From Phycisphaerales bacterium (GTDB taxonomy: Bacteria > Planctomycetota > Phycisphaerae > Phycisphaerales > UBA1924): a stretch of 64,000 nt of DNA. The notes beneath the pieces are model-generated. The model was given only the letters and a program-made list of their open reading frames with translations, did not search any database and was not told the DNA's origin. The stretch spans positions 589,459 to 653,458 of the forward strand of contig JAJDDJ010000013.1 in NCBI GenBank assembly GCA_029260395.1, in the 5' to 3' direction. Position numbers and translations under genes: made by a program. Shown one piece after another: positions 39,887-49,292 of the stretch; positions within the stretch are counted from its first letter, which is position 1; each line of letters begins with the position of its first letter.

Positions 39887-40432
39887 ATGGATATCTCAGC
39901 CAAACCCAACGCGGTGCAGTCGTACCAAGCGTTCTTGTACGAGCGTGCGCTGCATCCGGAGTTGTTTGATCTGTGTGAACGCCGAGTGGTGAACTCCGGC
40001 GAGTATGAGTTTGAGGCCTGGATCATGGCAGGCGGACACCTGCTGCGTTTCGAGCGTGGCCCGCTGTGCGCGTGCGAGCTCGTGACCGACCGCGAGGACG
40101 CGGTGCCCCAGCAGGGATTGGTCGAGGGATACCTGTGCGCAGGCGAGCGTGAGCACGAGCACGCGTTCAAGCCGCACGCGGTGAACTATCTGGCCTCGGT
40201 GCAGACCGAATCGCTGACCGAGAATCTGTACCTGAACACGCTCGATGAGCTCCGGGCGTTCGGAGCTGAGACCTCGGCGTTGATGCACAGCTACGAGGAC
40301 GAGGCGGGCCCGTGCCTTTCGATGGTGGACATTCAGCGGTACGCCGCCGAGGTTCACGCGCAGTGCTACCACCTACGGGCACTCTCCGGAATGGTGCTTC
40401 GGACGCAGGCGATCTTTGAGCACAAGCCGTGA
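39887..40432 (+). CDS. conserved hypothetical protein, possibly DUF2617 family
   Basis: 181 residues from ATG 39887, with GGGAG 8 nt upstream; longer frames are unlikely. The order QAFLYERALHPELFDLCERRVVNSGEYEFEAWIMAGGHLLRFERG, then VEGYLCAGEREHEHAF and YLASVQTESLTENLYLNTLDELRAFG resembles my recollection of DUF2617 proteins, found in Actinobacteria and Planctomycetes, with no known function. The family name is a memory-based match. Confidence 0.6.
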   Translation: MDISAKPNAVQSYQAFLYERALHPELFDLCERRVVNSGEYEFEAWIMAGGHLLRFERGPLCACELVTDREDAVPQQGLVEGYLCAGEREHEHAFKPHAVNYLASVQTESLTENLYLNTLDELRAFGAETSALMHSYEDEAGPCLSMVDIQRYAAEVHAQCYHLRALSGMVLRTQAIFEHKP

Positions 40433-40572
40433 TGAGCCGAGAGGCTCGGCTGCGAGGCTGATCTGAGGTTTATGCAGCGGGTTAACCGTCCGGCCCAAGG
40501 GGCTGGGCGGTCTATCGTTGTGCCTTCTAGCACCACGCCCGAGCAGGGTTATTGACCGAACGGACCGACGCC

Positions 40573-43482
40573 ATGAGCCAGACGAGCGATGCTGCCAGCG
40601 CGGGCGAGAAGCCCAACTACCGCAAGACGGTGAATCTGCCCAAGACGAGCTTCCCGATGAAAGCGAATCTTGTGCAGAACGAGCCGGCGAGCCAGAAGCG
40701 GTGGGCCAAGGCCGGACTGTACGAACAGCTTCGCAAGGCGCGCAAGGGCTCGCCAAAGTTTGTGTTTCACGACGGGCCTCCTTACGCGAACGGCTCGATC
40801 CACCTTGGTCACGTGCTGAACAAGTCGCTCAAGGACTTTGTGGTGCGCAGCCGGTCGATGATGGGCATGGACGTGCCGTTTGTTCCGGGCTGGGACTGCC
40901 ACGGTCTGCCGATCGAGCACCGGGTGGTGGGCGATTTGGTCGCCAAAGGCAAGGCGGACAAGCTGGCGGAACTGCCAGTGGAGGCGCAGCACTCGGCGAT
41001 CCGCAAGGCGTGCGCGGAGTACGCGCTCAAGCAGGTCAAGCTTCAGGCAGGGCAGATGCAACGGCTGCTAACGATGGCCGACTACGAGAACCCGTACCTT
41101 ACGCTGCATCCTTCATACGAGGGCGCGGTGCTGGAGGTGCTGGCGTCCCTGTTCGAGCAAGACTTGGTGTACCGCGCGCTCAAGCCGGTGCACTGGTCGG
41201 TGGCGAACCAGACGGCGCTGGCGGACGCCGAGCTTGAGTACATGGACCGCGAAGACCTGTCGGTGTATGTGGAATTCGAGGCGATGGACGCGGTCGCGGT
41301 GTACGCAGCGTTTGGAATTGATGAGGCTGCACGCGATGAGCGAGAGCTTGGGGCTACGCCGAGCTTCATGATCTGGACGACGACGCCCTGGACGCTGCCC
41401 GCGAACATCGCGGTGGCCGTACACGCGGAGTCGTCGTACGCGTTGGTGCGGGTCGACGGCAGCGTGGTGGTGCTGGCGGAGGATCTCGTCAAGCAGGTCG
41501 CAGCAAAGGGCAAGGCCGAGGATGTCGAGGTGCTCGCGACGGCCAAGGGTGGCTCGTTGGTTGGGCTGCGTTACAAGCACCCGTTTGTGAACGAGGTTCC
41601 ACCGTGCGGGCTGGGACAAGCGGTCGATGAGGCCAAGGTGTGGTCGCTGGTGGCGGCGGATTACGTGACGATGGAAGACGGCACGGGGCTGGTGCACACC
41701 GCGCCTGGCCACGGCCAAGACGACTTCCAGACGGGCGTGCGCGAGAAGCTGCCGGTGTATTGCCCGGTGCGCGGCGACGGTACGTACGACGAGTCCACGC
41801 CGGATTGGATTCGCGGCAAGAGCATCTGGGACGCAAACAGCGAGATCGAGCGGTGGCTTGCCAAGAGTGGGCACCTGTTCTCGAGCGAACGCTTCATGCA
41901 CAGCTACCCGCACGACTGGCGGAGCAAGACGCCGGTGATCTTTCGTTGTACAGAGCAGTGGTTCGTGGCGGTTAACGGGCCGACCAAGCACGGCGGCAAG
42001 GGCCTGCGCGAGATGGCACTCGCCGAGGCGAAGGAGAACCTGGCGTTCGTGCCGGCGTGGGGAAAGAGCAGACTAGTTGGGATGCTCGAGTCGCGGCCCG
42101 ACTGGTGCATCAGCCGCCAGCGGAGTTGGGGCGTTCCGGTGCCGGCGTTTTACCGCGAGGACGGGAGCGTGTTCACCACCGCTGCGGTGGTGCGTGCAGT
42201 GGCAGCCGTCATCGCCGACAAGGGCACCGACGCGTGGTACACGATGAGCGCTGCCGATCTGCTCAGCGGGTACGACGCAGCGAGCGACCCGCAGCTTGAT
42301 GGACCGATGCCCGAACCCCAAACGCTCAGCAAGGGCTGGGACATCCTCGATGTGTGGTTCGAGAGCGGGGCCTCGTGGAACGGGTGCATGCGTGCGCGCA
42401 CGGGCGAGTTCCCGATGGAGGTGTACCTCGAGGGCTCGGATCAGCACCGGGGTTGGTTCCAGTCGTCGCTGCTGTGCTCGCTCGGGATGATGGGCACGCC
42501 CGCGTACAAGGGCATCGTGACGCACGGATTCATGGTGGACAAGGACGGCAAGAAGCTGTCCAAGAGCAAGGGCGACACGGTCGAGGACCTGTTCAGCAAC
42601 TACGGCGCCGACGTAATCAGGTGGTGGGTCAGCTCGCTCGCCTACGACGGCGACATGAAGGTGGACGAAGCCTTCTTCAAGGTCGCGGGCGAGAGCTACC
42701 GCAAGGTACGCAACACCGTTCGTTTCCTGCTGAGCAATCTAGATGACTACGACCACGATGCGCATGGCAGCTCCCCCTCGGATTGGCCCGCGACAAGCAT
42801 TGATGCTTGGGTGCTCACGCGGTACGAGAAGCTCGCGTCGAAAGTGATCGGCGCCTACGAGCGGTACGCGTTCCGTGAAGCGCACCAGGCGATGTACGAT
42901 TTCTGCAACGAGACGCTCAGCAGCGTGTACCTGGCGGCGGTGAAGGACCGGCTGTACTGCGACAGTTTGGACTCGGAGCGGCGCCGGCGGACGCAGTGTG
43001 CGATGCACCTGCTCACACGGGGGCTGAGCTCGCTGCTCGCCCCACTGCTGCCGCACACAGCGGACGAGGCGTACCGATCGCTCATAGGCGCGGAGCAGGA
43101 CGCCGAGGCGAGCGTGCATTTGGCTACATTCGATGCTGGCTTCGGAGCGCCACAAGACGACCGATGGAACGCGGTGCTCAAGGCGCGGGACGCGGGCCTT
43201 GCTGCAATGGAGCTGGCGCGGTCTAAGAGCGACCTTGATAACCCGCTCGATACGGGCGTGACGCTTGCGGACACGGACGGCATACTGGCGGCGTTCGACT
43301 CGACCGACCTTGCGGACCTGCTGGGCGTAAGCCGGGTGGGCTTTGGACCTACGGTCAGCGTGCAAGATCTGCGCGATGAGCCGAGGTGCGAGCGGTCATG
43401 GAAACGCGACAGCACGGTGCGAGAGCGGAGCGACGGAGGACTGCTGAGCGACCGCGACGCAGCGGCTTTGGGGCTTGCGTAG
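40573..43482 (+). CDS. ileS: isoleucyl-tRNA synthetase
   Basis: 969 residues from ATG 40573. The class I HIGH motif is PYANGSIHLGH, KMSKS is GKKLSKSKGD, and the editing domain carries FMIWTTTPWTLPANIA. The C-terminal zinc finger (CxxC...CxxC) that helps tRNA binding is broken: the positions are Cys939, Ser942, Ser959 and Asp962, with the normal spacing and context (RCERSWKRD and GGLLSDRDAAAL). In E. coli IleS these are all Cys. Mupirocin-type classification cannot be judged. It is followed by a two-component pair. Confidence 0.95.
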   Translation: MSQTSDAASAGEKPNYRKTVNLPKTSFPMKANLVQNEPASQKRWAKAGLYEQLRKARKGSPKFVFHDGPPYANGSIHLGHVLNKSLKDFVVRSRSMMGMDVPFVPGWDCHGLPIEHRVVGDLVAKGKADKLAELPVEAQHSAIRKACAEYALKQVKLQAGQMQRLLTMADYENPYLTLHPSYEGAVLEVLASLFEQDLVYRALKPVHWSVANQTALADAELEYMDREDLSVYVEFEAMDAVAVYAAFGIDEAARDERELGATPSFMIWTTTPWTLPANIAVAVHAESSYALVRVDGSVVVLAEDLVKQVAAKGKAEDVEVLATAKGGSLVGLRYKHPFVNEVPPCGLGQAVDEAKVWSLVAADYVTMEDGTGLVHTAPGHGQDDFQTGVREKLPVYCPVRGDGTYDESTPDWIRGKSIWDANSEIERWLAKSGHLFSSERFMHSYPHDWRSKTPVIFRCTEQWFVAVNGPTKHGGKGLREMALAEAKENLAFVPAWGKSRLVGMLESRPDWCISRQRSWGVPVPAFYREDGSVFTTAAVVRAVAAVIADKGTDAWYTMSAADLLSGYDAASDPQLDGPMPEPQTLSKGWDILDVWFESGASWNGCMRARTGEFPMEVYLEGSDQHRGWFQSSLLCSLGMMGTPAYKGIVTHGFMVDKDGKKLSKSKGDTVEDLFSNYGADVIRWWVSSLAYDGDMKVDEAFFKVAGESYRKVRNTVRFLLSNLDDYDHDAHGSSPSDWPATSIDAWVLTRYEKLASKVIGAYERYAFREAHQAMYDFCNETLSSVYLAAVKDRLYCDSLDSERRRRTQCAMHLLTRGLSSLLAPLLPHTADEAYRSLIGAEQDAEASVHLATFDAGFGAPQDDRWNAVLKARDAGLAAMELARSKSDLDNPLDTGVTLADTDGILAAFDSTDLADLLGVSRVGFGPTVSVQDLRDEPRCERSWKRDSTVRERSDGGLLSDRDAAALGLA

Positions 43483-43577
43483 CGGCTGCCTTCAATCGGT
43501 TGGTTACGACCACCCGTGTTCTCGGACGCGTGACGTTCGATGATGCACGAATGCAACACGAGGGGTCTATTGACGTG

Positions 43578-44378
43578 ATGAACCGGCCGATAGTGGGTGC
43601 GATGCGACACCCACGCGACCGTCAACACGCAAGCCCGCCCGCAGTGACCGGCTCCCAAACGGTTCCGGCGGCTGAGCTTCTTACAACATTGGCCCATGAG
43701 CTACGGAACCTGCTCGATGGCTCGTTGCGATGCCTTGGCAACGCGGAACGAATGCTGGATACCGATGCAGCCGAGGGCGCTGCGCGCGATCAGGTCGCGA
43801 CGGCTCGCGGGGCATTGGAGCGCATGAGCGGGCTCCTGGGCAGCGCGATGTTCCAGACGCCAGGCGCGATTGGTTCGCCCGAGATGAACGCGGGCCGTGC
43901 GATCGCGCTGGGTGAAGCGATCGAGCATGCGGCGGAGGTCATGAGGCCGCTGGCGAGCGCCTCACGAGTGGAAATCATCACAACCCTCGATCCGCGGGTG
44001 GCGGCGCGACCCTGCGGAACGCTCTACCCGCTGATCTTGAACGCGATTCGCAACGCGGTCGAGTCGATCGCTTCGGTGCGGAGCCCCGAGCCGATCTCGG
44101 GATTGGTCGCCGTGGTGCTGACCGAGGGCGATGACGGCGGGCTTGTGCTGCGTGTGCTGGACGATGGCGTTGGTCCGCCGGCGATCGATGAGCAGCGGCT
44201 TTTCGAGCACGGCGTGACGAGCAAGCCGCAAGGCCAGGGCATCGGGCTTGCGGTGTGCCGGACGATCGTGAGCGACCTGCCCGGCGGGACGATCACGCTA
44301 CACCCGAGGCCCGAGCGGCGGGGCGAAGCGAGACCCGGCGCGGTGCTCGAAGTGCGAACGGGCCCGGAGGCGGCGTGA
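43578..44378 (+). CDS. soluble sensor histidine kinase
   Basis: 266 residues. The H-box is LLTTLAHELRNLLDGSL with His40; N-box LILNAIRNAVESI, G1 VLDDGVGPP and G2 GQGIGLAVCRTIV follow. There is no membrane segment or visible sensor domain beyond the short N-terminus, so it is a cytosolic NtrB-like kinase that may sense through a partner protein. ATG 43578 is used; GTG 43575 is a near alternative. Its stop overlaps the GTG of the response regulator by 3 nt. Confidence 0.85.
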   Translation: MNRPIVGAMRHPRDRQHASPPAVTGSQTVPAAELLTTLAHELRNLLDGSLRCLGNAERMLDTDAAEGAARDQVATARGALERMSGLLGSAMFQTPGAIGSPEMNAGRAIALGEAIEHAAEVMRPLASASRVEIITTLDPRVAARPCGTLYPLILNAIRNAVESIASVRSPEPISGLVAVVLTEGDDGGLVLRVLDDGVGPPAIDEQRLFEHGVTSKPQGQGIGLAVCRTIVSDLPGGTITLHPRPERRGEARPGAVLEVRTGPEAA

Positions 44379-45820
44379 AGATTGCTGGCGCAACCGATGA
44401 TCGCACGCCAGACGGGCGCGTGCTGGTGGTGGACGACGATCCGATCGTGCGTCGATCGCTGATGGACTTTCTTCGCCAGGAAGGGCTTTCAGCCACCGGC
44501 GCGGGCGGTGCCGCCGAGGCACTGGAAGCGCTTGATGCGGCCGCAGCTTCGGGGCGTGCTGTTGACCTTGTGCTTACTGATGTAGCTATGCCTGGGCGCG
44601 ACGGTCGGGAACTGCTGCGAGAGGTTTCGCGCAGGCACCCGGCAACGGCGGTCGTGATGCTGACGGCGTATGGGACGATCGAGGCCGCGGTCGATGCACT
44701 GCGGCTGGGAGCGGTCGACTTTCTGACCAAGCCCGTGCTTGATGACGAGCTTCGGCTCGCGGTCGAGCGCGGGCTTCGTCACCGGATGCTGCTGGCCGAG
44801 AACGAGCAGTTGCACCGCCAGCTCGAATCGCGTGATGGGCTGGACGGGCTGATCGGCCAAGATCCCGCGATGCTGCGCGTGCACGAGTTGGTGCGTGCGG
44901 TCGCGCCGGCCAAGACGACGGTGCTGATGAGCGGCGAGAGCGGCACGGGCAAGAGCCTGGTCGCTCGCGCGATCCATCGGCTGAGCCCTCGCAGCAGCGG
45001 CCCCTTTGTTGAACTGTCGTGCGGGTCGATCCCGGAGACCCTGCTCGAAAGCGAACTGTTCGGGCACGTCAAGGGCGCGTTCACGGGCGCACACACGGAC
45101 AAGATCGGCCGATTCCAAGCAGCTAAAGGCGGGACGCTGTTTCTGGATGAGATCAACAGCGCGAGCCCGGGGATGCAGCTCAAGCTGTTGCGGGTGCTGC
45201 AGGAGAAGCGATTCGAGGCGGTTGGTTCGACGGAAACGATCGAAGCAGACGCGAGGGTGGTGCTGGCGACGAATCAGTCGCTTGAGAAGCTGATCGCCGA
45301 GGGGCTGTTTCGCGAGGATCTGTACTACCGGATCAACGTGGTGAAGATCGAGCTGCCCTCGCTTCGGGAGCGGCCCGGTGACATCCCGGTGCTGGCAAAG
45401 AAATTCCTGGAACACTCGTGCGCTGAGGCGGGCAAGATGATCACTGGCTTTGACAGCGAATGCCTGAGAGCATTGGGCGGGTACCGCTTCCCGGGCAACG
45501 TCCGCGAGCTCGAGAACATCATTGAACGGGCGGTGGTGCTCACGCAGAACCAGACGCTGACGGTTGCGGACCTGCCGGCTGCCGTCGCGGGCGGAGCGAG
45601 TTCCACCGCTGCATCACCTGTTGCAAGCGTGAGCGGCCCATGGTCGCCAGCGCCGCTGAGCGAGTTGCTACGCGAGCCCGAACGGGCGATCATTTTGCGT
45701 GCACTCGAAGCCAACGACTGGAACCGCCAGCAGACCGCGGACGACCTGGCGATCAACCGCACCACGCTCTACAAGAAGATGCGTCAGCTCGGGATTGACG
45801 CTGAGCGTTTGGCGGGCTGA
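44375..45820 (+). CDS. sigma-54-dependent response regulator (NtrC family)
   Basis: 481 residues from GTG 44375. Receiver domain with the acidic pair at 20-22, phosphoacceptor Asp69 (LVLTDVAMPG) and Lys119 (FLTKP). The AAA+ domain has Walker A GESGTGKS (187-194), GAFTGA (234-239), which touches sigma-54, and Walker B TLFLDEI (254-260). A Fis-type helix-turn-helix ends the protein (NRQQTADDLAINRTTLYKKMRQLG). The kinase just upstream, overlapping by 3 nt, is its likely partner. The target operon is not evident in this window. Confidence 0.93.
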   Translation: MKIAGATDDRTPDGRVLVVDDDPIVRRSLMDFLRQEGLSATGAGGAAEALEALDAAAASGRAVDLVLTDVAMPGRDGRELLREVSRRHPATAVVMLTAYGTIEAAVDALRLGAVDFLTKPVLDDELRLAVERGLRHRMLLAENEQLHRQLESRDGLDGLIGQDPAMLRVHELVRAVAPAKTTVLMSGESGTGKSLVARAIHRLSPRSSGPFVELSCGSIPETLLESELFGHVKGAFTGAHTDKIGRFQAAKGGTLFLDEINSASPGMQLKLLRVLQEKRFEAVGSTETIEADARVVLATNQSLEKLIAEGLFREDLYYRINVVKIELPSLRERPGDIPVLAKKFLEHSCAEAGKMITGFDSECLRALGGYRFPGNVRELENIIERAVVLTQNQTLTVADLPAAVAGGASSTAASPVASVSGPWSPAPLSELLREPERAIILRALEANDWNRQQTADDLAINRTTLYKKMRQLGIDAERLAG

Positions 45821-45840
45821 GTCAACCCAAGCTCGATCAT

Positions 45841-48180
45841 TCAGTCGGCGCGTGCGTCGGCGGTGACGTTCTGCAGCGACCACGCTGCGGTATCAACTTC
45901 AAAGAACAGCCGGATGACATCGCCGTTGGCGGCATCGCCGAAGACGTTGAGCGATACGCCGTTGGAGCCACCCGATGCAACATCGCTTGTGAGATTCGTC
46001 TCGGGGCGCGGCGACTCGGCGGGCAGCGCCTCGGTGAGGTTGGAAGTGGTCCAGGTAAGGCCTTCGGCCTCGCGCGCGGGCGACCACCAGTAGATAACAA
46101 CCTCGCCCGCGGCATCGAGCCCCGCAACATTGAGCCCGCCCCACGGGGCTACGTAGCTGGTGATAGAAGACGGATCGAGCGCGGGCCCGTCGGCGATTGC
46201 GGAGAGATCAGAGAAGACCCAGTCGGCGCCGAACTGAGGCACCCACCAGCTGACGACGAGCGAGCCGTCGGAATCGATACCCGCGATGTTGATGCCGTTC
46301 CACGAGGTGAGGTACGCGGTAAGCCCGCCACTGATGGGCAGCGCGCCCGTGATCTCGCTGAGGTTGTTGGCCCACCAGATGCTGCCGCCGTTGCCGCTCC
46401 ATACGGCCCAGATGTCGCCCGCCGCGTCGAGCCCGATGATGTTCAGGCCGTTCCACGCGGTGACGTAGCTGGTGAGCGGCGAGACGATGGCGGGCATCTC
46501 GACGCTCTTGGGGGTGAGCTGGCTGTCGGCGATGTTGTCGAACTCCCAGCGTTCGAGCCCGCTGAGCAGCGGGTCTTGGAGGTTGGTGTAGGTGACCATC
46601 GCGCCGTCGCTGGCGAGTCCGGCGATGTAGACCTCGCCGGTGGTGGCAAAGAAAACAGTGAGGTCGCCCACGATGTTCTCGGCGCCAGCAAGCTCTGTAG
46701 TCAGATTGCGCACCCGCCAAGTCTTGTCGCCATCTCGGCGGTATGCGTACAGCCCGTCGACGGTTGATGTCGCAGCGTGTAGCTGGCCATCAACGGGGTC
46801 GATCCAGACTTCAAAGTCGAGCGTGGGCGCGGTCTGCGTGTTGGTCCCGGTGGCCAAGGCGATCAGGTCGGCGACGAACCAGGTCTCGCCCCGAAGGTCG
46901 AAGGCGAGCGGCTCGTCGTTGATGTTACGGCCGCCCACACCGATGAGCGCGGTGACGGGCTCGCCACCTCCACCGCCTCCGCCTCCTCCTCCACCACCGC
47001 CGCCTCCGCCGTTACCTCCATCGGGGAGTTCATCGCCAGGAGCACCCGCGCCAGCAGGAATGCGGTTGGCGACGCCGAACGCCTTGACGAGTGAACCGCC
47101 GTCTTCAACGCCTACGACGGCGAGGGTGTTGCCGTCGGATGCAACCTCGAAGTTGATGACTGGTCCGCCGCCACCCGGCATTCCCTGCGTCATGCTGAGA
47201 ATGCCGCCGGTGAGGGTCCACTCGCCCTCATTAATGACCTGATTGGCGGTTTGACGTTCGGAGTCGGACAGATCGAAGGCTCGCCACGTGTTGTCGGCGC
47301 GGAGCTCGAACACCCAGTCAGCGGAGGGCGAATCGGCGAAGAACGCCCGGGCGACCTCTTGGAAGGCCACGCCACCAAAGCGGTACAGACCAGCGACTTC
47401 TTCGACCGTTGGCTCGATGTCGCTACGGATGAGGATGCCGATGCCGCCGTCGTTTCCATCGAATGCGGTGTGGGACTCGTGGTCAAGGTCGCGGTAGATC
47501 AGGATGGTGCCGTCGGCGTTGGAGAACAGTTCGGCATCGTCGTTGAGCGCGAATCCGCCTCGCATGTCGTCGCCAACGATTACGCGGCTCTGAATCTTCG
47601 GCACCTCGCCGGGCGAGCCGATGAGCTGGGTAAAGAACGAGGTGTTGCTGATGGTCGTGGTGCCCTCGAACACACCGATAGACGCGAGCTGGTCCTGCGC
47701 ATCGAGCGTGTACTCGATGGTGTGCATGCGCCAGAAGCCCGCTATGGACGACAGCGTGATCGCGCCCTCGGCGGGCCTTTCGACGATGAGCTGAAACTCG
47801 CTGAGATCGGTGCCTGTGAAAGAGGAGAGCCACCCGACGCCGAAGCCGTCAGCGACATCAAAGCGGGTGCCAACGTCGAGCGTGAACGTGCTGTCGTCAG
47901 TTCTGCCGACATCGAACCCGCCGCCCGCGAGGTCTTCGAGCAGGTCGAGCGTCGGCATGGAGACGGGTGGCGGGCCGGGGTTGGCTGCATCGAGCCGATC
48001 GGCGACGATCACGCCCTGGTCGTCGCGGTTTCCTATGAGCGAAAAGGCGTTGGCCTGCGCGAACAGGTTGGCGAGCCCCGCTGAGACGAAGTCAGCGGAG
48101 AGCACGATGCGCGATTCAAGCGACTCGCACGCGAACGGCTGACCTGCGCTGCGGAGCGTGTTGGACGGATGACGCGGCAT
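45841..48180 (-). CDS. LEPR-XLL-domain exported protein with repeated beta strands
   Basis: 779 residues. The N-terminus SLESRIVLSADF is a variant of the LEPR-XLL motif seen near the N-termini of giant planctomycete surface proteins. A run of about 15 Gly (GNGGGGGGGGGG around 390-407) divides the protein. The C-terminal 340 residues hold imperfect repeats of the form SYVTAWNGLNIIGLDAAGDIWAVWW..GGSIWWANNLSEITG, Trp-rich, likely beta-propeller or jelly-roll strands. Probably surface-exposed. The gene is convergent with the response regulator (20 nt). Confidence 0.8.
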   Translation of the reverse strand: MPRHPSNTLRSAGQPFACESLESRIVLSADFVSAGLANLFAQANAFSLIGNRDDQGVIVADRLDAANPGPPPVSMPTLDLLEDLAGGGFDVGRTDDSTFTLDVGTRFDVADGFGVGWLSSFTGTDLSEFQLIVERPAEGAITLSSIAGFWRMHTIEYTLDAQDQLASIGVFEGTTTISNTSFFTQLIGSPGEVPKIQSRVIVGDDMRGGFALNDDAELFSNADGTILIYRDLDHESHTAFDGNDGGIGILIRSDIEPTVEEVAGLYRFGGVAFQEVARAFFADSPSADWVFELRADNTWRAFDLSDSERQTANQVINEGEWTLTGGILSMTQGMPGGGGPVINFEVASDGNTLAVVGVEDGGSLVKAFGVANRIPAGAGAPGDELPDGGNGGGGGGGGGGGGGGGGEPVTALIGVGGRNINDEPLAFDLRGETWFVADLIALATGTNTQTAPTLDFEVWIDPVDGQLHAATSTVDGLYAYRRDGDKTWRVRNLTTELAGAENIVGDLTVFFATTGEVYIAGLASDGAMVTYTNLQDPLLSGLERWEFDNIADSQLTPKSVEMPAIVSPLTSYVTAWNGLNIIGLDAAGDIWAVWSGNGGSIWWANNLSEITGALPISGGLTAYLTSWNGINIAGIDSDGSLVVSWWVPQFGADWVFSDLSAIADGPALDPSSITSYVAPWGGLNVAGLDAAGEVVIYWWSPAREAEGLTWTTSNLTEALPAESPRPETNLTSDVASGGSNGVSLNVFGDAANGDVIRLFFEVDTAAWSLQNVTADARAD

Positions 48181-48402
48181 GGGCGTTCACTCCTAAATGG
48201 TGGCGAGGGGTCGTGTGGGCCCCGGGGGCTGGGGCCGGTTGCTGGTAGGGATGAGCGGTGCTGGTGCTGCGTCCCCGCTGGCCTGCTGCCTTCAGAGGTC
48301 CTTTCGCACCGTCGGCGCTACGGGATGCTCGCAAGCAGACTGACGTGGCCTCTTCGGCCGTCGTAGGTCCGCGATTGGGGTCGCGGGTCGGCGTCTGGGG
48401 TC

Positions 48403-48411
48403 AGTATAGCA
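48403..48411 (-). promoter_or_regulatory. possible extended -10 promoter for the LEPR-XLL gene
   Basis: On the minus strand the sequence TGC-TATACT (48411-48403) is an extended -10 identical to the one at 17547-17555. A -35 is not clear because the preceding bases belong to a terminator. It would give a 5' leader of about 220 nt before 48180. Low confidence. Confidence 0.35.
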
Positions 48412-48432
48412 AAAAAGGGAGCCTGAGCTCCC
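48411..48432 (-). terminator. intrinsic terminator of the Gly-rich membrane protein gene
   Basis: GGGAGC (48417-48422), loop CTGA and GCTCCC (48427-48432) form a hairpin that on the minus strand is followed by six T (48416-48411), 37 nt past the stop at 48469. The plus-strand side ends in TCTTTTG and could work in both directions. Confidence 0.8.
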
Positions 48433-48468
48433 TCTTTTGTACTTGAGATGTTTAGACAAACGATCGGC

Positions 48469-49221
48469 TCAGCCGCCACCACCGCCACCGCGGCCGCGCC
48501 CGCCTCCACCACCGCCCCCGCCGTTCTGCTCGCGCTGCTGGCGCATGGTGGCCATGAATTCGCCCATGAGAGCCATGGTCTGAGAGTTGCCGCTGGCCAT
48601 CCGCTCCTGGATGCGGTTGCGCATCTGCTGCTGGCGTTCCTCTCGGCTGGGGCGGTCGCCCTCGCCGCCTTCGCCGCCGCCCCCGCCCTGTCGACCTTCA
48701 CCGGGCTGGCGTTCGCCCTCGGGCTGGCCTTCGCGGTCACCGCGTTCGCCCTCCGGACGCGGGCCGCCGCCGGGACGCCCACCGCCTATGCCGCCCCTCA
48801 TGGATTCCCACGAGAGTTCCTCGCCGCGCGCGAACTTGCGGACCATGTCTTCCATGAACGCTTCGCGGAGCTGCTGACGGCCTTCCTCGGAGAGTTCGAT
48901 CTTCTCGCGCAGTTCCTGCTGCTGCTCGCGCGGGGCTTCGCTGAGCAGGCGGACAGCCTGCGTGCGGATGGCGTTCTGGCGTTCGCCGTCGAGCTTGTCG
49001 AAGTTGTTCGAGGCAAGCGCGATCACCGCCTGCTCGGCGGTCTTGGGCATGCTGGGCGGCCGGCTGCTGACGAAGCTGAAGATGCCCCACGCGAGTCCCG
49101 CAGCGGCCAGCGTGCCGGCGACGGACATCACCGCGACCTTCTTGGGCTTGGACCAGCTCGCGTCGATGGGCTTGCGTGACGAGCCTTTGAGGCTCTCGGA
49201 GAGATCAAGTCGTTTCGGCAT
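48469..49221 (-). CDS. single-pass membrane protein with Glu/Gly/Arg-rich tail
   Basis: 250 residues of unknown function. One helix (VAVMSVAGTLAAAGLAWGIFSFV) follows 30 polar residues. Residues of about 60-130 are helical and regular (DKLDGERQNAIRTQAVRLLSEAPREQQQELREKIELSEEGRQQLREAF), then come a GGxGGG-type low-complexity stretch (about 145-200), a second helix (RQQQMRNRIQERMASG) and a Gly-run C-terminus. The arrangement helix-tail-helix-Gly could be a scaffold or RNA-binding tail. Its own terminator lies 37 nt past the stop. Confidence 0.7.
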   Translation of the reverse strand: MPKRLDLSESLKGSSRKPIDASWSKPKKVAVMSVAGTLAAAGLAWGIFSFVSSRPPSMPKTAEQAVIALASNNFDKLDGERQNAIRTQAVRLLSEAPREQQQELREKIELSEEGRQQLREAFMEDMVRKFARGEELSWESMRGGIGGGRPGGGPRPEGERGDREGQPEGERQPGEGRQGGGGGEGGEGDRPSREERQQQMRNRIQERMASGNSQTMALMGEFMATMRQQREQNGGGGGGGGRGRGGGGGG

Positions 49222-49292
49222 TGGTGAGCTCCTGGCTCGCTGGACGCGAGCGGGCGTTGTTGATGCGTCGTCTCAGGCTGGATCAGTCGGGG

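Noticed and set aside
47251..48084. 277-residue plus-strand frame inside the LEPR-XLL gene
   Set aside because: Antisense frame; the minus-strand reading has an LEPR-XLL signal and repeats, which is far more convincing.
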